This document shows, piece after piece, positions 11,807 through 23,894 of a DNA stretch of 64,000 bases. Below the pieces are notes generated by a model that did not search any database, was not told where the DNA came from, and worked only from the letters and a program-made list of their open reading frames with translations. This stretch comes from Lepiota brunneoincarnata (taxonomy: Eukaryota > Basidiomycota > Agaricomycetes > Agaricales > Agaricaceae), in the NCBI GenBank assembly GCA_023014365.1, contig JAEBUN010000005.1, positions 2,170,001 through 2,234,000 of the forward strand. Reading direction: 5' to 3'. Each line of letters starts with the position of its first letter. Position 1 is the stretch's first letter. The translations under genes and the position numbers were made by a program.

Positions 11807-13954
11807 ATGTCTACTACAAGGCCTGATGCTCGGCACTATACTACCCACGAGCAAAATTGGAGCGAGCATGAATCTCCACGCGAGGGTGACTTACGGCCAC
11901 CTCCATGTAAGGCCTTTCAGCACTTGCTCAGCTCATGGTAACCCCCCTTTCTTTCTCATAGCTATGGCTTTTATGCAACACCAGAATCGCTCTGTCCCTT
12001 CGCTCCCTTCTCAGCAACCTAAGCTCGACCGCAGTGATGAATCTAATACTCGAGATCCACCACCTCCCTTCGACCCTACTGTATCTCTCGATGCTTTTTC
12101 CGCCCTCACATTACATGATCCGACCCAGATATCTGTTCCTCATCCCTCTGATCCAGTTCCCCGTGCCGCGTCCTCGCTTTCAACCCACCCTGGCTTTGCC
12201 TACAGAGGTCCTCCGAGACATGCCACGACTCTTCCCCCGTCACGAGCGTATCCTCCGCAGGAATTTCCGCTGGGTCCATCAGGGCCTTCACCCTTCCACG
12301 ACGATCAAAGAAGCACCCATTCTTACGATAGTGGTTCTACAAGTTTTAGTTCGCCAGAGAGCGCCGTGCCCTACAATCGTAAGTCACCCCCTCAATCGGC
12401 AGCCACCCATAAAGCCCATGGAATACAGTTCTTTGTACGCTGCTGCATCGGACGTTCTTGGTATGGGCCCCCCTCCAATTGCTCCTCATCCTCGTGGTCC
12501 TCCCAATATAGTAGGACCCGGCCAATCGCCCGACCGTTCCTCGTACACTGCCCACCTTCCCTCTCCCCTGAACCATGGAGGCTATCAGCCTTCGCTTCAG
12601 GGTCCGTCCTCGGCCTCCTCGTACACACACTCTTACGACTCCTTTCCCCCTTCCCTCGCACCCTCCATCCCACCATCCGAAGGTTATGAGATCGAACCTA
12701 GGCCTTCACTAGAACGCGCAGGCACATCTACTTCGGTCGCCCCTTTCACAAGCAAAAGCAAGGCCATTGACCTGACTACACCCCCGTACACCAAAGAATA
12801 CATCGAGCAGTATCGGCAACGAATTAAAGGGGACCCTGATCCTGAGGCACATTTCTTGTATGCGAAATACCTCATCGAAGCGGCTAAGAAAATACGCGCC
12901 GGAGCTCAGGACCAGCGAGCCGCCAAAAAATATAGCGAGATCCTGATACAAGAGTCGCTCAAAGTTATCAAACGTTTGGCCACCCAGGGTGAAGCATATC
13001 ACGAGGCTCAGTTTTTCCTGGCTAATTGCCATGGAACTGGCGCATTGGGGCTTCAGGTTGATCACGAACGTGCTTATCATCTTTATCTACAGGCTGCGAA
13101 GCAGAATCACGCACCTGCTTGTTATCGTGTGGCGGTGTGTAATGAGATAGGGGCTGGGACTAGGAAAGAGCCCCAGCGAGCTGCAGCCTTCTATAGGAAG
13201 GCTGCATCATTAGGGGATACCCCGGCTATGTACAAGTTGGGCATGATCCTCCTCCAGGGCTCCCTTGACCAGCAGAAGAATCCCCGTGAAGCAGTTACTT
13301 GGCTCAAACGGGCGGCAGAGCAAGCAGACGAGGACAATCCCCACGCTCTCCATGAGCTTGGCCTGCTGTACGAGCAACCTAATTCGACTCTAGTACCTTG
13401 CGACCCCGCTTATGCCAAAGCACTCTTTACTCAAGCCGCGCAACTGGGGTACACACAATCACAGTACAAGCTGGGCCAGTGCTACGAATATGGGGCGTTA
13501 GGCTGCCCTGTCGACCCTCGCCGTTCGATAGCATGGTATACGAAGGCAGCCGAGAAGGGAGATGCAGAGGCCGAGCTGGCTCTCAGTGGCTGGTATCTAA
13601 CTGGAAGCGATGGCGTCCTCAAGCAGAGTGACTCAGAGGCCTATCTTTGGGCTCGCCGAGCCGCTAACAAAGGACTTGGTAAAGCGGAATATGCCGTTGG
13701 ATACTACGCAGAGGTTGGCATAGGTATTAAGCAAGACGTCGAGTTTGCCAAGAAGTGGTATATGCGCGCGGCAGGTAAAATATGGCACCCTGAACACCAT
13801 TGTCACAACTACTAAATGCTGCTCCTTTCATCTAGCGCAAGGGAATAAAAGGGCAATGAACCGGTTGACGGAAATGAAGCGGATGGGTAACAGACGGGCC
13901 AACGTCGTACGACCGACACGACAGGAAGCCAAGGATGAGTGTGTGATAGGCTAA
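11807..13954 (+). CDS. SKT5: Skt5/Chs4-like Sel1-repeat activator of chitin synthase
   Basis: In yeasts Skt5/Chs4 recruits and activates chitin synthase III at the cell cortex. ATG 11807 opens MSTTRPDARHYTTHEQNWSE. An intron (donor near 11909) joins to MAFMQHQNRS at 11964. A long Pro/Ser-rich low-complexity region follows, crossing a probable 46-nt intron (12383-12428). From about 12770 come the helical Sel1 repeats: DPEAHFLYAKYLIEAAKK, AQFFLANCHGTGALG, ACYRVAVCNEIGAG, AMYKLGMILLQGS, ALHELGLLYEQ, SQYKLGQCYEYGALG, AELALSGWYLTGS, AEYAVGYYAEVGIG. A last intron after KKWYMRAA leads to a basic tail ending ECVIG. Cys-Val-Ile-Gly is a CaaX-type end, and Chs4-type proteins are prenylated, so this is probably membrane tethered. 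Confidence 0.88.
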
Positions 13955-14353
13955 ACGCATGCCATTAATGTTGGAATTACATGGGCAATCTTTGTGATAC
14001 AATTAATCAATATCTTGACTGAACACTCTTTCTCTCTGCACGTAATGGATGGCTATCCTAGTGAAATGGCAGTTGCAGAATCTCCAAACCAGAAATTGGC
14101 ATGGCTGGCATTGACTATGTATCCCCCTTAGGAAGTTTTTTTTTTTTACCTTGCAAGGTCCCCAGGAATTTGAATCAAAGGTTTATTAAGGGGGAATCAG
14201 AGTGGCTGGTTTTGGGCTGGTTTTGAAGGTCCCACACCATGGGAAGATCATAGATTGACTTTCATTGTTGTACCAACTTTTTAGCTGGTACAACTGCTCT
14301 GAAAATCCAAACTTGACTTATGTTCAGAACCCATGCAATTAATTGCCATACAT
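13955..14353. other. AT-rich intergenic DNA with poly(T) tract and hairpin
   Basis: No gene. A run of 12 T at 14136-14147 could be the 3' tail of a minus-strand retroelement. A 9-bp perfect stem (GTTGTACCA/TGGTACAAC) with a 10-nt loop lies at 14267-14294. Confidence 0.4.
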
Positions 14354-14719
14354 TTAGGATAACAAATAAATTTTAATTACATAACTTGTGTGCATTCCAT
14401 GGAGGAAGTAGATGGTGTGTGACATGTCAAATGCCAAGGGGGTGCTCAGGAGAAATAGAATGTCTATGCTACTTGATGGGGATTCAAGCAAAGAAGTAAT
14501 TAGCACATGATTATGATGAACATTCTGAGAAAAGATCTGGAGGTACCCAGGAGCATGTAGGATGGTCAGGCTAAACCTGCTAGCTGACAGTACTGGAAGC
14601 TTGCCCCAGGGAACAACCAGAGAAGGAAGGGAAACAGGAAGAGAAGGGAGAAAAGGTGGAAAAGCCTCATCCATGGCAGTAGTAGAGGGAATATTTACAG
14701 GAAAGGGTATACTAATCAT
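14354..14719 (-). pseudogene. Decayed fragment of LINE endonuclease N-terminus
   Basis: The minus-strand frame contains FSQNVHHNHVLITSLLE and SSIDILFLL. These align with the start of the LINE ORF2 endonuclease in this window (WSQNVFRSYILVDSLLEQF, then DVDLFLLQEPPW at about 57700 on the minus strand). Only about 50 residues are recognisable; the EPPW catalytic Glu segment has become STPLAF. It is a relic of the same LINE clade, in opposite orientation to LINE-1. Confidence 0.55.
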
Positions 14720-15599
14720 TAGGAAGAGTTATTAGAGATAAGGTAGGCAACATGAGAATCTGGCACCTTTATATAAGTAGACCAGGGTTATGGTTATCAA
14801 CCATATGACTGGACAAATTGCCTATACCAAATTTTCTTCAACTACTAGATCTCTATGGGAGTAGTGTATTTGGCTTTTTTGGTAATAAGGGTACAGCTAC
14901 CACTCTGGAGGATGTCACCTGAGACCTACCAGAATCAGTCTTATGGACAAAAGGTACAAAAGAATAGTTATAAGAACCAATTTAGTTTATACACTTGGTA
15001 CCCATCACGAACTGAGTCTGTCACAATAAAAGGATCTGTTGTAATGATTAAAATAGGTGTCTCTGTGCCTATAGTAGATATTATACACTAATTAGGTTCT
15101 ATTCAGCAATGTGTCCAATATACAGATTATGCTAACAATTCAGAATCAGCAGAGCATACAGATTGAGTGGCCCATGAGTGGGTGTGGGAGTGGGCCACTG
15201 GTGGAAAGTCATATATGGATGGATTTATGAATCAGTGACTAGCTAAAACATTTATCTAAATCAATGTTTGTAGCTGGGTGTAGTAAAGATGAGGATGGCA
15301 AGTGGTTGCCTACAAAGCTCAAGCCATAATATTGTGGGTTGTAGTTGGGGACATCATTTGGGCCCAGTATTCTGTGAAGAAAGAGCTGTTGTATGTTTTT
15401 TTAGAACTTGTTGACCATGAACTTTTCCCAGCATAGGGGATTGGGTATTGGTACTCTGCTGGGACTAACATAAGTAGAGGCCTTGCCATTGAGGAGGGCC
15501 TAGTCTCCTGCAGCAACTTCAAGTAGACCTCTTACCACCACCACTGTTTTTTGAAAGCTTGTGTAGCAGTCTTTGGACCCTCTAGGGACCTTCTTCAGC
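14720..15599. other. AT-rich repeat-like DNA without a recognisable gene
   Basis: No supported gene. One plus-strand stretch near 15400-15525 reads protein-like with a single stop (ELVDHELFPA then GIGYWYSAGTNISRGLAIEE), which may be decayed coding sequence of unknown origin. The right end merges into the LINE-1 leader. Confidence 0.3.
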
Positions 15600-18175
15600 A
15601 TGTCTATGCCCTCTTCACCAACCCCTGGTGCTCTTTTTCCCCCTCCCTCCTCTCCCTCACTCCCTGGACCCACAACCCCTCCTGATGATGTGACACTTTT
15701 TCCTCCCCTCCCTCAGCCTGTCTCAACTGGGGACCCTAGGCCTTTTAAGAGGTCTAGGAACCTCTTTGAGAATCCTGAGTTTCAGGCCTCTGCCCCCTCT
15801 GGTCAGCTCTCTACAGCTGATTCTCCTACCACCCCCAAGGCTGTCCTGCCTCTGCCCCATGCCTCTCCTAATCCCTTTGTGGTGGGCCAGGGCACTCTTC
15901 CTAGTCTGTCTGGCTCCTCCAGTATCCCTTGGGATGGTTCTGCCCCCCTCCCTGCCCCTCTTCCCCCCCCAGCCACCTGCAGGTAGCCCCCTGGTCCATT
16001 CTCAGCCTACCTGCCCATCCTCTCTCCCTGGCTGCTCCCCTACCCCCCCTGTACTTGTACAGGCTGCCTCATCTGGTCCCTCTGGTCCCTCTGGGTCCTT
16101 CCTGGATGTCTCTGTCCCTGGTTTGGTCTCTGGTTCTGTCTCTGGCTTGGTCTCTAGCTCTCTTCCTGGCTCTAGCTCTCATCCCTCCACTCCCTGCCCC
16201 TCCTGGGCTGACATTCCTGCTCCTTCTGCCCCTCCTGGCACTCCCTGGAGTCAGATGGTCCCTCTTTCCATACCTGTCTCCCTTCCTGGTCTGGACAGCA
16301 CTTTTGAGGATGACTCAAGGGCTGCTGAGTTCTCTCTGGCTGCTATTGCTTCTTGGTTCTCTGCTCATAAGGCTAGGCTCTTGACCTCTTCTGGCTTCTC
16401 CTCTCTTTCTGGCCTGGATCCACTGCTTCAGGTGGTGGTGGAGTTGGGACTGGATGGTAAGTTGATGGATAGGTTGAACCAGTTAGTAACCAGGCATCAC
16501 ACTCTTCTAGGGGGTGATTTGGTGTCTTCTCACTCTCTGACTCAAGCCCTCAGGGCTTGACTTGTCAACTCCTGGTGTGGGGGGCCCTGTGCCTCCCACT
16601 GCAAGTCTGGGTACTGGGTTGTTCACCTTTACCTCCCCAAGTGTCCCCCTGGCCAACAAGCTGGATCAGCACAGGAGCAAACCACATAAGTGGAGGCTTG
16701 CTAAGGCTATACCTGCTCCTGCTGCTGTGCCTTGTGCCGCTGGGGCTCCATCTTCTGGTCTACTGGCAACAGGTGGTTTACTATCTGTTGTACCTCCTTT
16801 GGTAGGTGGTTTGCCATCTGCCAGAACACCTTCTGCTAGCCTCCCTTCTTCCCTTCCCCCTCCTCCTCCCTTGGCTACTCAGTCCCAGGTTCCCTCTGGT
16901 TCCTATGCTTCAGTTGCTGCTTCTTCTGGCAGTAATAGGCCCTCTGCCCTGGCTATTGCTCACACCTTCCCTCATCTCTCTGATCAGGAGATTGAGTGCA
17001 TGGTTTCTGCTTTGCAGCACCCTCCTCCCCCTCCCAAGGCTACCTCCCCCTCCCATCTTACCAGGGTGGGTAAGCTGATTGCTGGTACACCTGTACCTCC
17101 AGCCCCATCCCATCCTCCCCTTAGGTCCACCACCAAAGGGCCAACTTGCAGACAGCTCCTGGCTGCCTTTGAGTATACTCAGGCCAAGCCTCCTACCATT
17201 GCAGACATTGTCCTGGTGATAAATTGGGGTCTCACACATGTCTCCTCCCAACTCTGTGTCTCATCTGCTACATGGTCCTCCTATCATAGCCCTGAAGGCT
17301 CAGTGGCCACCATCTCTCTTGCTACAACTGGGGTTCCTGCCCAGCTTGACATTGATACTGTAGCATGGTTCCTTCCCCATGTCCTATCCATTACCAAGGC
17401 TCTGAGTGTATGCCTCCCCTGCTTCAGGTCTTATCTGAAGCTGGTTGATGTTCCCTGTACTGAGGGCTCTGCCTCTTATCCTGCCATCCATGATGCAGTT
17501 ACTATTGCCTTTGCAACATATCCCTTGGCTTCCCACCTCCAGCTTGTTGGCCCCCCCCATCCAGTGCATAACTCCTGCTCTGCAGACTCTGCTACAGTCT
17601 GGTTTGAGATCTGGGATTCTCAGGCTGGGTCAAATGCAGCTGCTGTCAACCTCCAGAGTGTATTTATTGGAGATACTCTCTGCTGTATTCAATGTGCCCA
17701 AGCTCATCCTAGTGTGCCTCAGTACAACCATTGCTGGGCCTGGGGCCACTCTGGTAAAGTCTGCCACAAGGAAGCAGCTGCTTGTTCCCAGTGCATGGGC
17801 CCCCACTAGGAGTCCAACCACCATGCAGCTGCACAGTGCTGTCAACCCAGACCCAAGGCCTCCCCTCCTGTCCTTGGTACCCCCAGGGATCAACCATGCC
17901 CTCATGCTTCCAAGTGCTGCAACTGCAGTGGTGCTCATCCTGCTAATGACTGATGCCGCCCCTTCTGGTGTAACCGGTTCAACCCAGGCTGGATCTCTAG
18001 GTGCATTGCCCACCAGGCTTCCAGGGCTGAGGCAGCTAGTGCTGCAGCAGCCCTTTCCTCTACTATTAGCCTCAGGCAGGCCCCCACAATCCCTTCCCCT
18101 GCACCCCTTGCCTCTCCTGCTGCTGGTAGTACAGTAGAAATGGAGACTGAACCTGTTGCCCCTTCTTTTCTATGA
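15600..18175 (+). pseudogene. LINE-1 ORF1 (gag-like, zinc-knuckle), frameshifted
   Basis: Nucleic-acid-binding ORF1 protein of the LINE. Starts MSMPSSPTPGALF at 15600. The frame changes near 15960-15985 and near 16560, and stops occur at 17808-17810 (TAG) and again (TGA) near 17950. After a long Pro/Ser-rich region the conserved core reads CFRSYLKLVD, ATVWFEIWDSQAGSNA and the CCHC knuckles (YNHCWAWGHSGKVCHKEA, then CSQCMGPH, then CCNCSGAHPAND, FWCNRFNPGW). Homologues at 57775-59220 and 61024-63223 show the same order. The reading frame ends in TGA 18173-18175, overlapping the ORF2 ATG. Confidence 0.8.
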
Positions 18176-21100
18176 TTGGTGCAACTCCTATAGTTCCCTC
18201 AGTCTTTGACCGAGCCTTCCTCCCCTCCCCCTCCCCTCCGGTCTCTCTCCCTTCCCCTACTAGACTGACTTCTCTCCCTTTTCCCCTTGCTATTGACTCT
18301 TCTATGGTTGTACCAGAGACCCCTCCAACCTCCTCCCAGCATTGTACCCAGCTTGCTTCTCTCAATGTCTGGTGCCAAATTGTAAGCCGCAACTACAATT
18401 ATGTTGCTGATGTTCTTGAACAGAAGAGGGATTCTGTGGATGTTCTATTTCTTCTGGAGCCCCCCTGGCATATTGTCAGGAGTGCTCCCTCTACTGCCAA
18501 TCTGGATGGCACTCCTGTTGTGGGCCCTCCTATTCACCCTGACTGGTTACTGGTATACAGAGACCCACACTCCCTGGAGGAGTCTCACCAACATCCAAGG
18601 GCCTTAGCCTATGTGCACAAATGACTCTCCCCTTAGCACCCTACTCTTAGGAGGGACCTTGTGGACCATCAGGAACATTGTCCTTCTTTCTCTCTCCCCT
18701 CCCTCCTCACCCCCTCTCCACATCCTGGGTGTATACTCAGATGACCAGGCCACAGCACTGTCCTTCCTAGAGGACTGTGTGGGCATTATCCCCCAGTGTC
18801 TTTTCATGGGTGGGGACTTCAATGTACAATCTACTGACTGGGATCCCAACTTTGACTCTGTACCCTGGCTGGCCACCTGACTGGAGGAGCTTGCCTTTGA
18901 TCTGGGCTTGGCCAGATCCTTTCCCCTTTCCCCTGGCCCTACCCACTTCCCCAGGGATCGCACAAAGTCCCCCTTCAGTCATTGATCTAGCCATTGTCCC
19001 ATTTGAGGTGGCTGGCTCATTCAGGCATAACATTCATCCTGTGGGACGTCATCTTGCTGATCATGCTGCCTTGGCCCTCTTTCTTCCCATTTCTCCCTGC
19101 ATCTATTGGTGTTATTAAGCACTCCATTAAGCAGGACTCTGAGGAGGAGACTGCCTTCATCAGTGATATTTCTACTGCCTGCTCACTTCTGGTCCCTCCC
19201 CAGCCTGGTGTTGAGGGTGAGGTTGACAGAGTGGCTGATGCAATTGGGTCAATCTTTGAACAGGCCTGGGCCACTCACTCCAAGTCATCCTTCATCACCC
19301 ATCGCTTCAAACCCTGGTGGACAGATGATTGTACACTCACTCTCCACTCTTACCTGGCTACCAAGAGTGATGATGATCACAAGTCCTTCCGTCAGTGCAC
19401 TCAGGAGGCCAGGCGCATATACTTTTGATGCTCATATCCATGAGATTGCTACCACCAACTTGCACCCATGAGATCTCATGCGCTGGACAGGCCCTCACTC
19501 TCTGCCTCCCTGCAAGTCAATGACTTACCAAGGCCACCCACCTCCATTCCTTGGACGATCTCTTCCCCTCCATCCATGCAGCTTTCAACTCAGCTGAGGG
19601 TAGACAGGTTGACTTGTCACCTCTTTCTATTCTCTGGGACAGAGACTTGTTGTCTTGGACCCCATTTGCCATTCCTGAACTCCATGAGGCTTTGGAGGGC
19701 TGCTCCAACCACTCTGCACCAGGTCCTTGACCATATCACATAGAAACATCTGAAGCTCTTGGTCTTCTGTCCCAGGATTGAGGGTCTCTTCTTAGCTCTA
19801 GCTAATGCCTGCATCTCTGAGGGAAGGTGGCCTGAGTATTTCAAGGACTTTCACTCAGTGGTTATTCCCAAGCCTGGGAAGGATGACTACTCCACTCCCA
19901 AGTCTTTCTGCCCAATTGCCCTCCTTAATACCCTAGGAAAGCTTATTGAGAAGATGATTGCCCACCACATGCAGTTTGATGCTGTGTCTAATGGAATCTT
20001 CCACTCCAATCAACTGGAAGGCATCATCCAGGGGTCCACTGAAGATGCTGGTCTCTTCCTCACCCATGTAGTTCATGTTGGCTGGGCCAAGGACCTTGTC
20101 TCCAGTGTACTGGCATTTGACATTGCCCAGTTCTTCCCCTCCATTAATCATGAGGTTCTACTGAAAATCCTTTGACTTATGGGCTTTCCTGCTTCCCTTG
20201 TCTCCTTCTTCCAGTCTTATTTGGTGGGATGCTGCACATGCTTTGTATGGGGCTCTGCTGAATCTGAGTGGTATCCTTCTAGTGTGGGTGTAGGCCAGGG
20301 CTCTGCACTCTCTCCTGTCCTCTCTGCCCTTATTGTGGCTCCTATCCTCCATCTTTTTGATCATCATTCCTCCATGGACCACTATTAATGCTACAGCTCT
20401 TTCTTTTGTGGATGATGACCTTCTTATTGTGCAGCACAAGGACTGGGCTGACAACTTGGCTGTTCTCTGCCAGGCTTATGCAGTCATTCACTCCTTGATG
20501 GACTCCCTTGGCTTAGTTCTGGAGCACTCCAAAACAGAGGTGTTCCACTTTTTCTACCACCACAATGATGTAGCTCACCCTTTAGACCTTGGATTTGCTC
20601 CCTTCTCAGGTGACACTCCTCTGACTGCTAAACCAGTCTGGCGATACCTGGGCTTCTGGTTTGACTGGCGGCTGTCCTTCAATGCCTATATACAGTTCTA
20701 TTCTACCAAGGCCCTTACTACTGTGCATGCTATGGGGATGCTTGGCAACTCTGCCCAGGGCCTCACTGCAGACCAGAAGTGTCTCCTCTATCATTCCTGT
20801 GTAGTCCCTATCATGACTTATGGCTCTTCCTTATGGTTCTTCCATGGTGCCCAAGTGAAGGGCCTCCTCTCTCTGCTCCAATGTGCTCAACACAAGGCTG
20901 GCCTCTGGATCACAGGTGCATTTAGGACCTCTCCTGTTGGGGGAGTCAATGCATTAGCTGGCCTTATCCCCCTCCACCTTCATCTTTGCAAACTGTGTGA
21001 TAGGGCTGCCCTCCACATTTGCAGGCTTAACCACACTCATGCCCTTCACTCCCTCCTGGATCGGTGCTCTACCTCCACAGTCAAGCACCCACTGGCCATC

Positions 21101-22421
21101 CCCTTTCTTGCCCCAGGCATTTGCAGACAGACTGGTGGTGCTCTCCAGGAACTTTGACAGGTTGGCTGCCAAGGCCACTGGCCCTCTGATTCCTTTCCCT
21201 TCTGTTGGTAGACCAGGCCAACACCTGCTTGACTTGTATTCAGATAGGTTTCCCTTTCTCTCTCTTCCTCCTGGGTCCCACACACCTGTGGAGATTCAGC
21301 TCTTTCACAGTAGGGTAGACACCATCATTTCCTCCTCCTCTTGTTCCCAGTTCTCTCCCTTAGTTTGCATTTCTACCCACTCTCCCCTTCCCAATTCTGG
21401 GCTGTGTACATCAGCCTCAGTTGCTATCACCCTCTCTTCTTCCTCTATTTTTAGTGTATCTCTCTCCCCTGGTCAGGGTTGATGATCCTGTGCTGCCTTA
21501 TTTGCCTTGCACTCTGGTTTATGTACTTCTCTCTCTCTTGTTGATAATGCTTCAGATATTACTGTCCTTATCTCTTCTTCTTCTTTTCCTTCTTGTAAAA
21601 CCATCCCTGATCCCTCCCCCCACTCTGGACAGGCTCACTCTCTGGCAGTCATTAAGGCCTTATTCCCCTGGCTGGCAGCTTCTCCCTCCCAGACAGTCAA
21701 GTTTGTCTCTATCCCCTCCACATGGCAGCTCCCTGCCTTGGCTTCAGTCACTCATGAGGCCAAATCTGCATGCTTCCCTGCTTCTGCAGCTTCTCCAACC
21801 ACATTGGACTTCCTGCAGGCTCAGACTTCTCTTACTGCATCTGCTGAGTGGCAGAAGGACTTTGCAGCCTCATCCAAATGCCATGGCTCCCAATTTCTCA
21901 CCATCTTTGATAAAAGCAACAAGCCCCTTGCCCCATCATCCCTACACCATGGAACTTGGCTCATCTTAACCACCAAGGACCCACCATCTCTCACTGCTTG
22001 CCTCACCCACTGTATTACTAGCCATGCCCCTATTGGGGAATACCGCCAGTGGTTCTTCCCTGATGAACCAGTCCAATGCCAATGTGGTGAACTCCTGGAG
22101 ACCCAGGACCACATCCTCTATGACTGCCCCTACTTCTCAAGGACAAAGTCCAACCTTCAGTGCAACACTTCCCTGCTGCTCTCTGACTTAGTTCAGTTTC
22201 TCCAAGACAACCCAGCTGCCTTTGCCTTTCCTTCAAAGCCTACTGCTTCCCAAGGGACTTCTGCCTCCAGAGTGAGCCAACCACCCTCTTCTCCCTCTTT
22301 GTCACCTTCCCCCCCTCCCTTTGCAGCCTTACATAGTTTATCACATGGTGTTATGATCCATGCTCCTTCTGTATCTGAGGATAACTGGAGATGGCCTTCA
22401 ATCACTCTACAAGGTGTCTGA
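18172..22421 (+). pseudogene. LINE-1 ORF2 (endonuclease, reverse transcriptase, C-terminal CCHC), frameshifted
   Basis: Endonuclease/RT polyprotein relic. The AP-type endonuclease begins SLNVWCQIVSRNYNYVADVL and DVLFLLEPPW, with GGDFNVQ near 18815. The RT domain (19759-20800) has FHSVVIPKPGKDDYSTPKSF, LAFDIAQFFPSINH, GVGQGSALSPVLSAL, and an intact catalytic LSFVDDD near 20405. The thumb-like part reads RYLGFWFDWRLSFNAYIQFY. The C-terminal zinc motif is CQCGELLETQDHILYDC. At least four frameshifts and several stops break it (for example TGA after ALAYVHK near 18622, where LINE-2 has Arg). Not functional. Confidence 0.85.
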
Positions 22422-22430
22422 GACAGTTGG

Positions 22431-22676
22431 CCTTGCAGAGCTTAGTGGATTGTGCTCAATGAAATAATGAGGGAATATGCCAAGTTAAGGCAGAGAGGGT
22501 TAATGACCACTGTTAACAAGATTAAAGCTTAAGGCTTTAATCTCTACTTGTACAGACCTTATATACCTATGAGATACTATATACTTGTTATAGGTTATTG
22601 GGCTGTTCTACTTGTCCTGCGCAGTCTTGACCATGATGCACATCCTAGCTGATGGCATCCTACTGTTATTTATATG
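22431..22676. other. AT-rich junction, possible short LTR of element D
   Basis: No gene. A TGTTAACA at 22511 and a TGTTACA ending at 22681 could bound a 171-bp LTR of the minus-strand Gypsy relic to the right. No flanking duplication and no second copy were found, so this is weak. Confidence 0.2.
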
Positions 22677-23117
22677 TTACAATGAGTCAGTGTCCTTGTT
22701 CTCCATTCCACTGCTGTGCGATGTTCCATCACTTTCCTCTGACTCATAATTCTCTTCTCCCAGTTCTATCTCCATAGATTCTCTTCCATTCTTGCTCTCC
22801 ATTCTCTTGGTGCTTCCATCTGTATTGGAGGTTGGATTGGTTGATCCATGGCTATCTTCTTTGTCCTCAGGATATTCCAGAATATCCTCCAGAGTTATCT
22901 CCATTCTTGCTTCCCTTGCCAAGTCCTGCATGGCATTGTAATATTCTCCTTCTTTGTCTTCATATTCCTGCACTTGCAACTGGTCTGTGGTTTCCTGTAC
23001 CCATCTTGTAAAGTTGAATAACTGTTCCTGTTCCTCTTGGTCCAGGCTGTTCATAACACATGGGGCCTCCAGCCCCATCTCTTTAGCTAATCCAATGTAG
23101 TAGATACTCATTGGCAT
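22677..23117 (-). pseudogene. Acidic ORF at the 3' side of element D
   Basis: A 146-codon minus-strand frame with LFNFTRWVQETTDQLQVQEY and ITLEDILEYPEDKEDS, Glu-rich and Ser-rich towards the end. It lies downstream of the integrase zinc domain of element D and is probably part of that element, but I cannot assign a domain. Confidence 0.4.
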
Positions 23118-23342
23118 GGACTGCTAACAGGCCCTGCATAATAAATTGTTGATTTAAAAAAAAAAGAAAAAAAAAGGAGAACTGTTGTCCATGACAATCT
23201 TCACTATACAGCCCCATCAGCAAATGATATCTTCAAATAACCACTGCGCAATCACACTAGCATTCTCTTTGAGAATTCTCAAGCTTTTGCCTCCATCCAG
23301 GATGACAGTCCACACCTTCCATGCACAATGTAACTACACCCA
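23118..23342. other. Non-coding gap inside element D
   Basis: No ORF. It contains an A-rich run (about 23154-23177) that could be a retroposon tail or simple repeat. Presumed decayed integrase coding or untranslated DNA of element D. Confidence 0.3.
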
Positions 23343-23714
23343 CTAGAATTGGGCGTCATATATAGTGTGTCCACATGTAGCACTTGGAATATTGATAGCA
23401 GTGGGCATTACTATTGGCGGTGTCTCAATGATCACCTTTTGCTGTTGCTGGCATAGATGGCATGATTGTACATACCAAGCTACATCTCCTTCAACTTCTG
23501 GCCACCAGAACCTCTGCATTATAAGCTTAGTGATTGCATATATTCCTCTGTGTCCTAGGAAGTCGTGGCTGGCTCGCAATATATACATACACTGCTCCTT
23601 ATCCACTACTAGCTGATGCTGACCACTAGGACTTGTCCTATACAGTCTCCCCTCTTTATCCAAGAAGAAATGTTCCACCATATGTTTAAGCTTATGCAGA
23701 TTCAGCTCATCCAA
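23343..23714 (-). pseudogene. Element D integrase zinc-binding (H2C2) domain
   Basis: The frame reads HKLKHMVEHFFLDKEGRLYR, RASHDFLGHRGIYAITKLIM, RFWWPEVEGDVAWYVQSCHL then CQQQQK. His-His-Cys-Cys of the Gypsy integrase N-terminal zinc finger are present (HDFLGH, CHLC). The DDE core that should follow is missing, so the integrase is truncated. Confidence 0.75.
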
Positions 23715-23894
23715 GCCTTTGGCTGCACTACTACCCCCTGTTTTCAGGTATTCCCTGGCTTTGGGTATTCTTTTGTCTTGTATTCATGCTGTATCTGTCC
23801 TATGCAATTCATTGTATGCTTCCTCTATCTTGGTTGACTTTTCCTCTTCGAAATCTGGCACTAGCCTGACATCTGTCATTGAGCTTAGTACTTG

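Larger units (their letters stand above)
15573..22430 (+). mobile_element. LINE-1: old, CpG-depleted Tad-like LINE
   Basis: About 6.9 kb carrying two degenerate ORFs homologous to the LINEs at 52-64 kb. CpG is almost absent and TG/CA is common, in sharp contrast to the CpG-rich relatives. No poly(A) tail or target duplication was found, so the ends are approximate. Confidence 0.85.

Noticed and set aside
14267..14294. Hairpin as a terminator or small RNA
   Set aside because: A 9-bp stem in AT-rich repeat DNA of a eukaryote with no adjacent transcript; too weak to call.
15319..15522. 67-codon minus-strand frame
   Set aside because: No recognisable motif. The plus strand of the same stretch looks more protein-like but is broken, so neither was called a gene.
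15573..22430. Reassignment of TGA as a sense codon, suggested by many TGA stops in the elements
   Set aside because: Host genes end normally with TGA, TAA and TAG and contain no in-frame TGA; TGA in elements aligns with CGA, which CpG decay explains.
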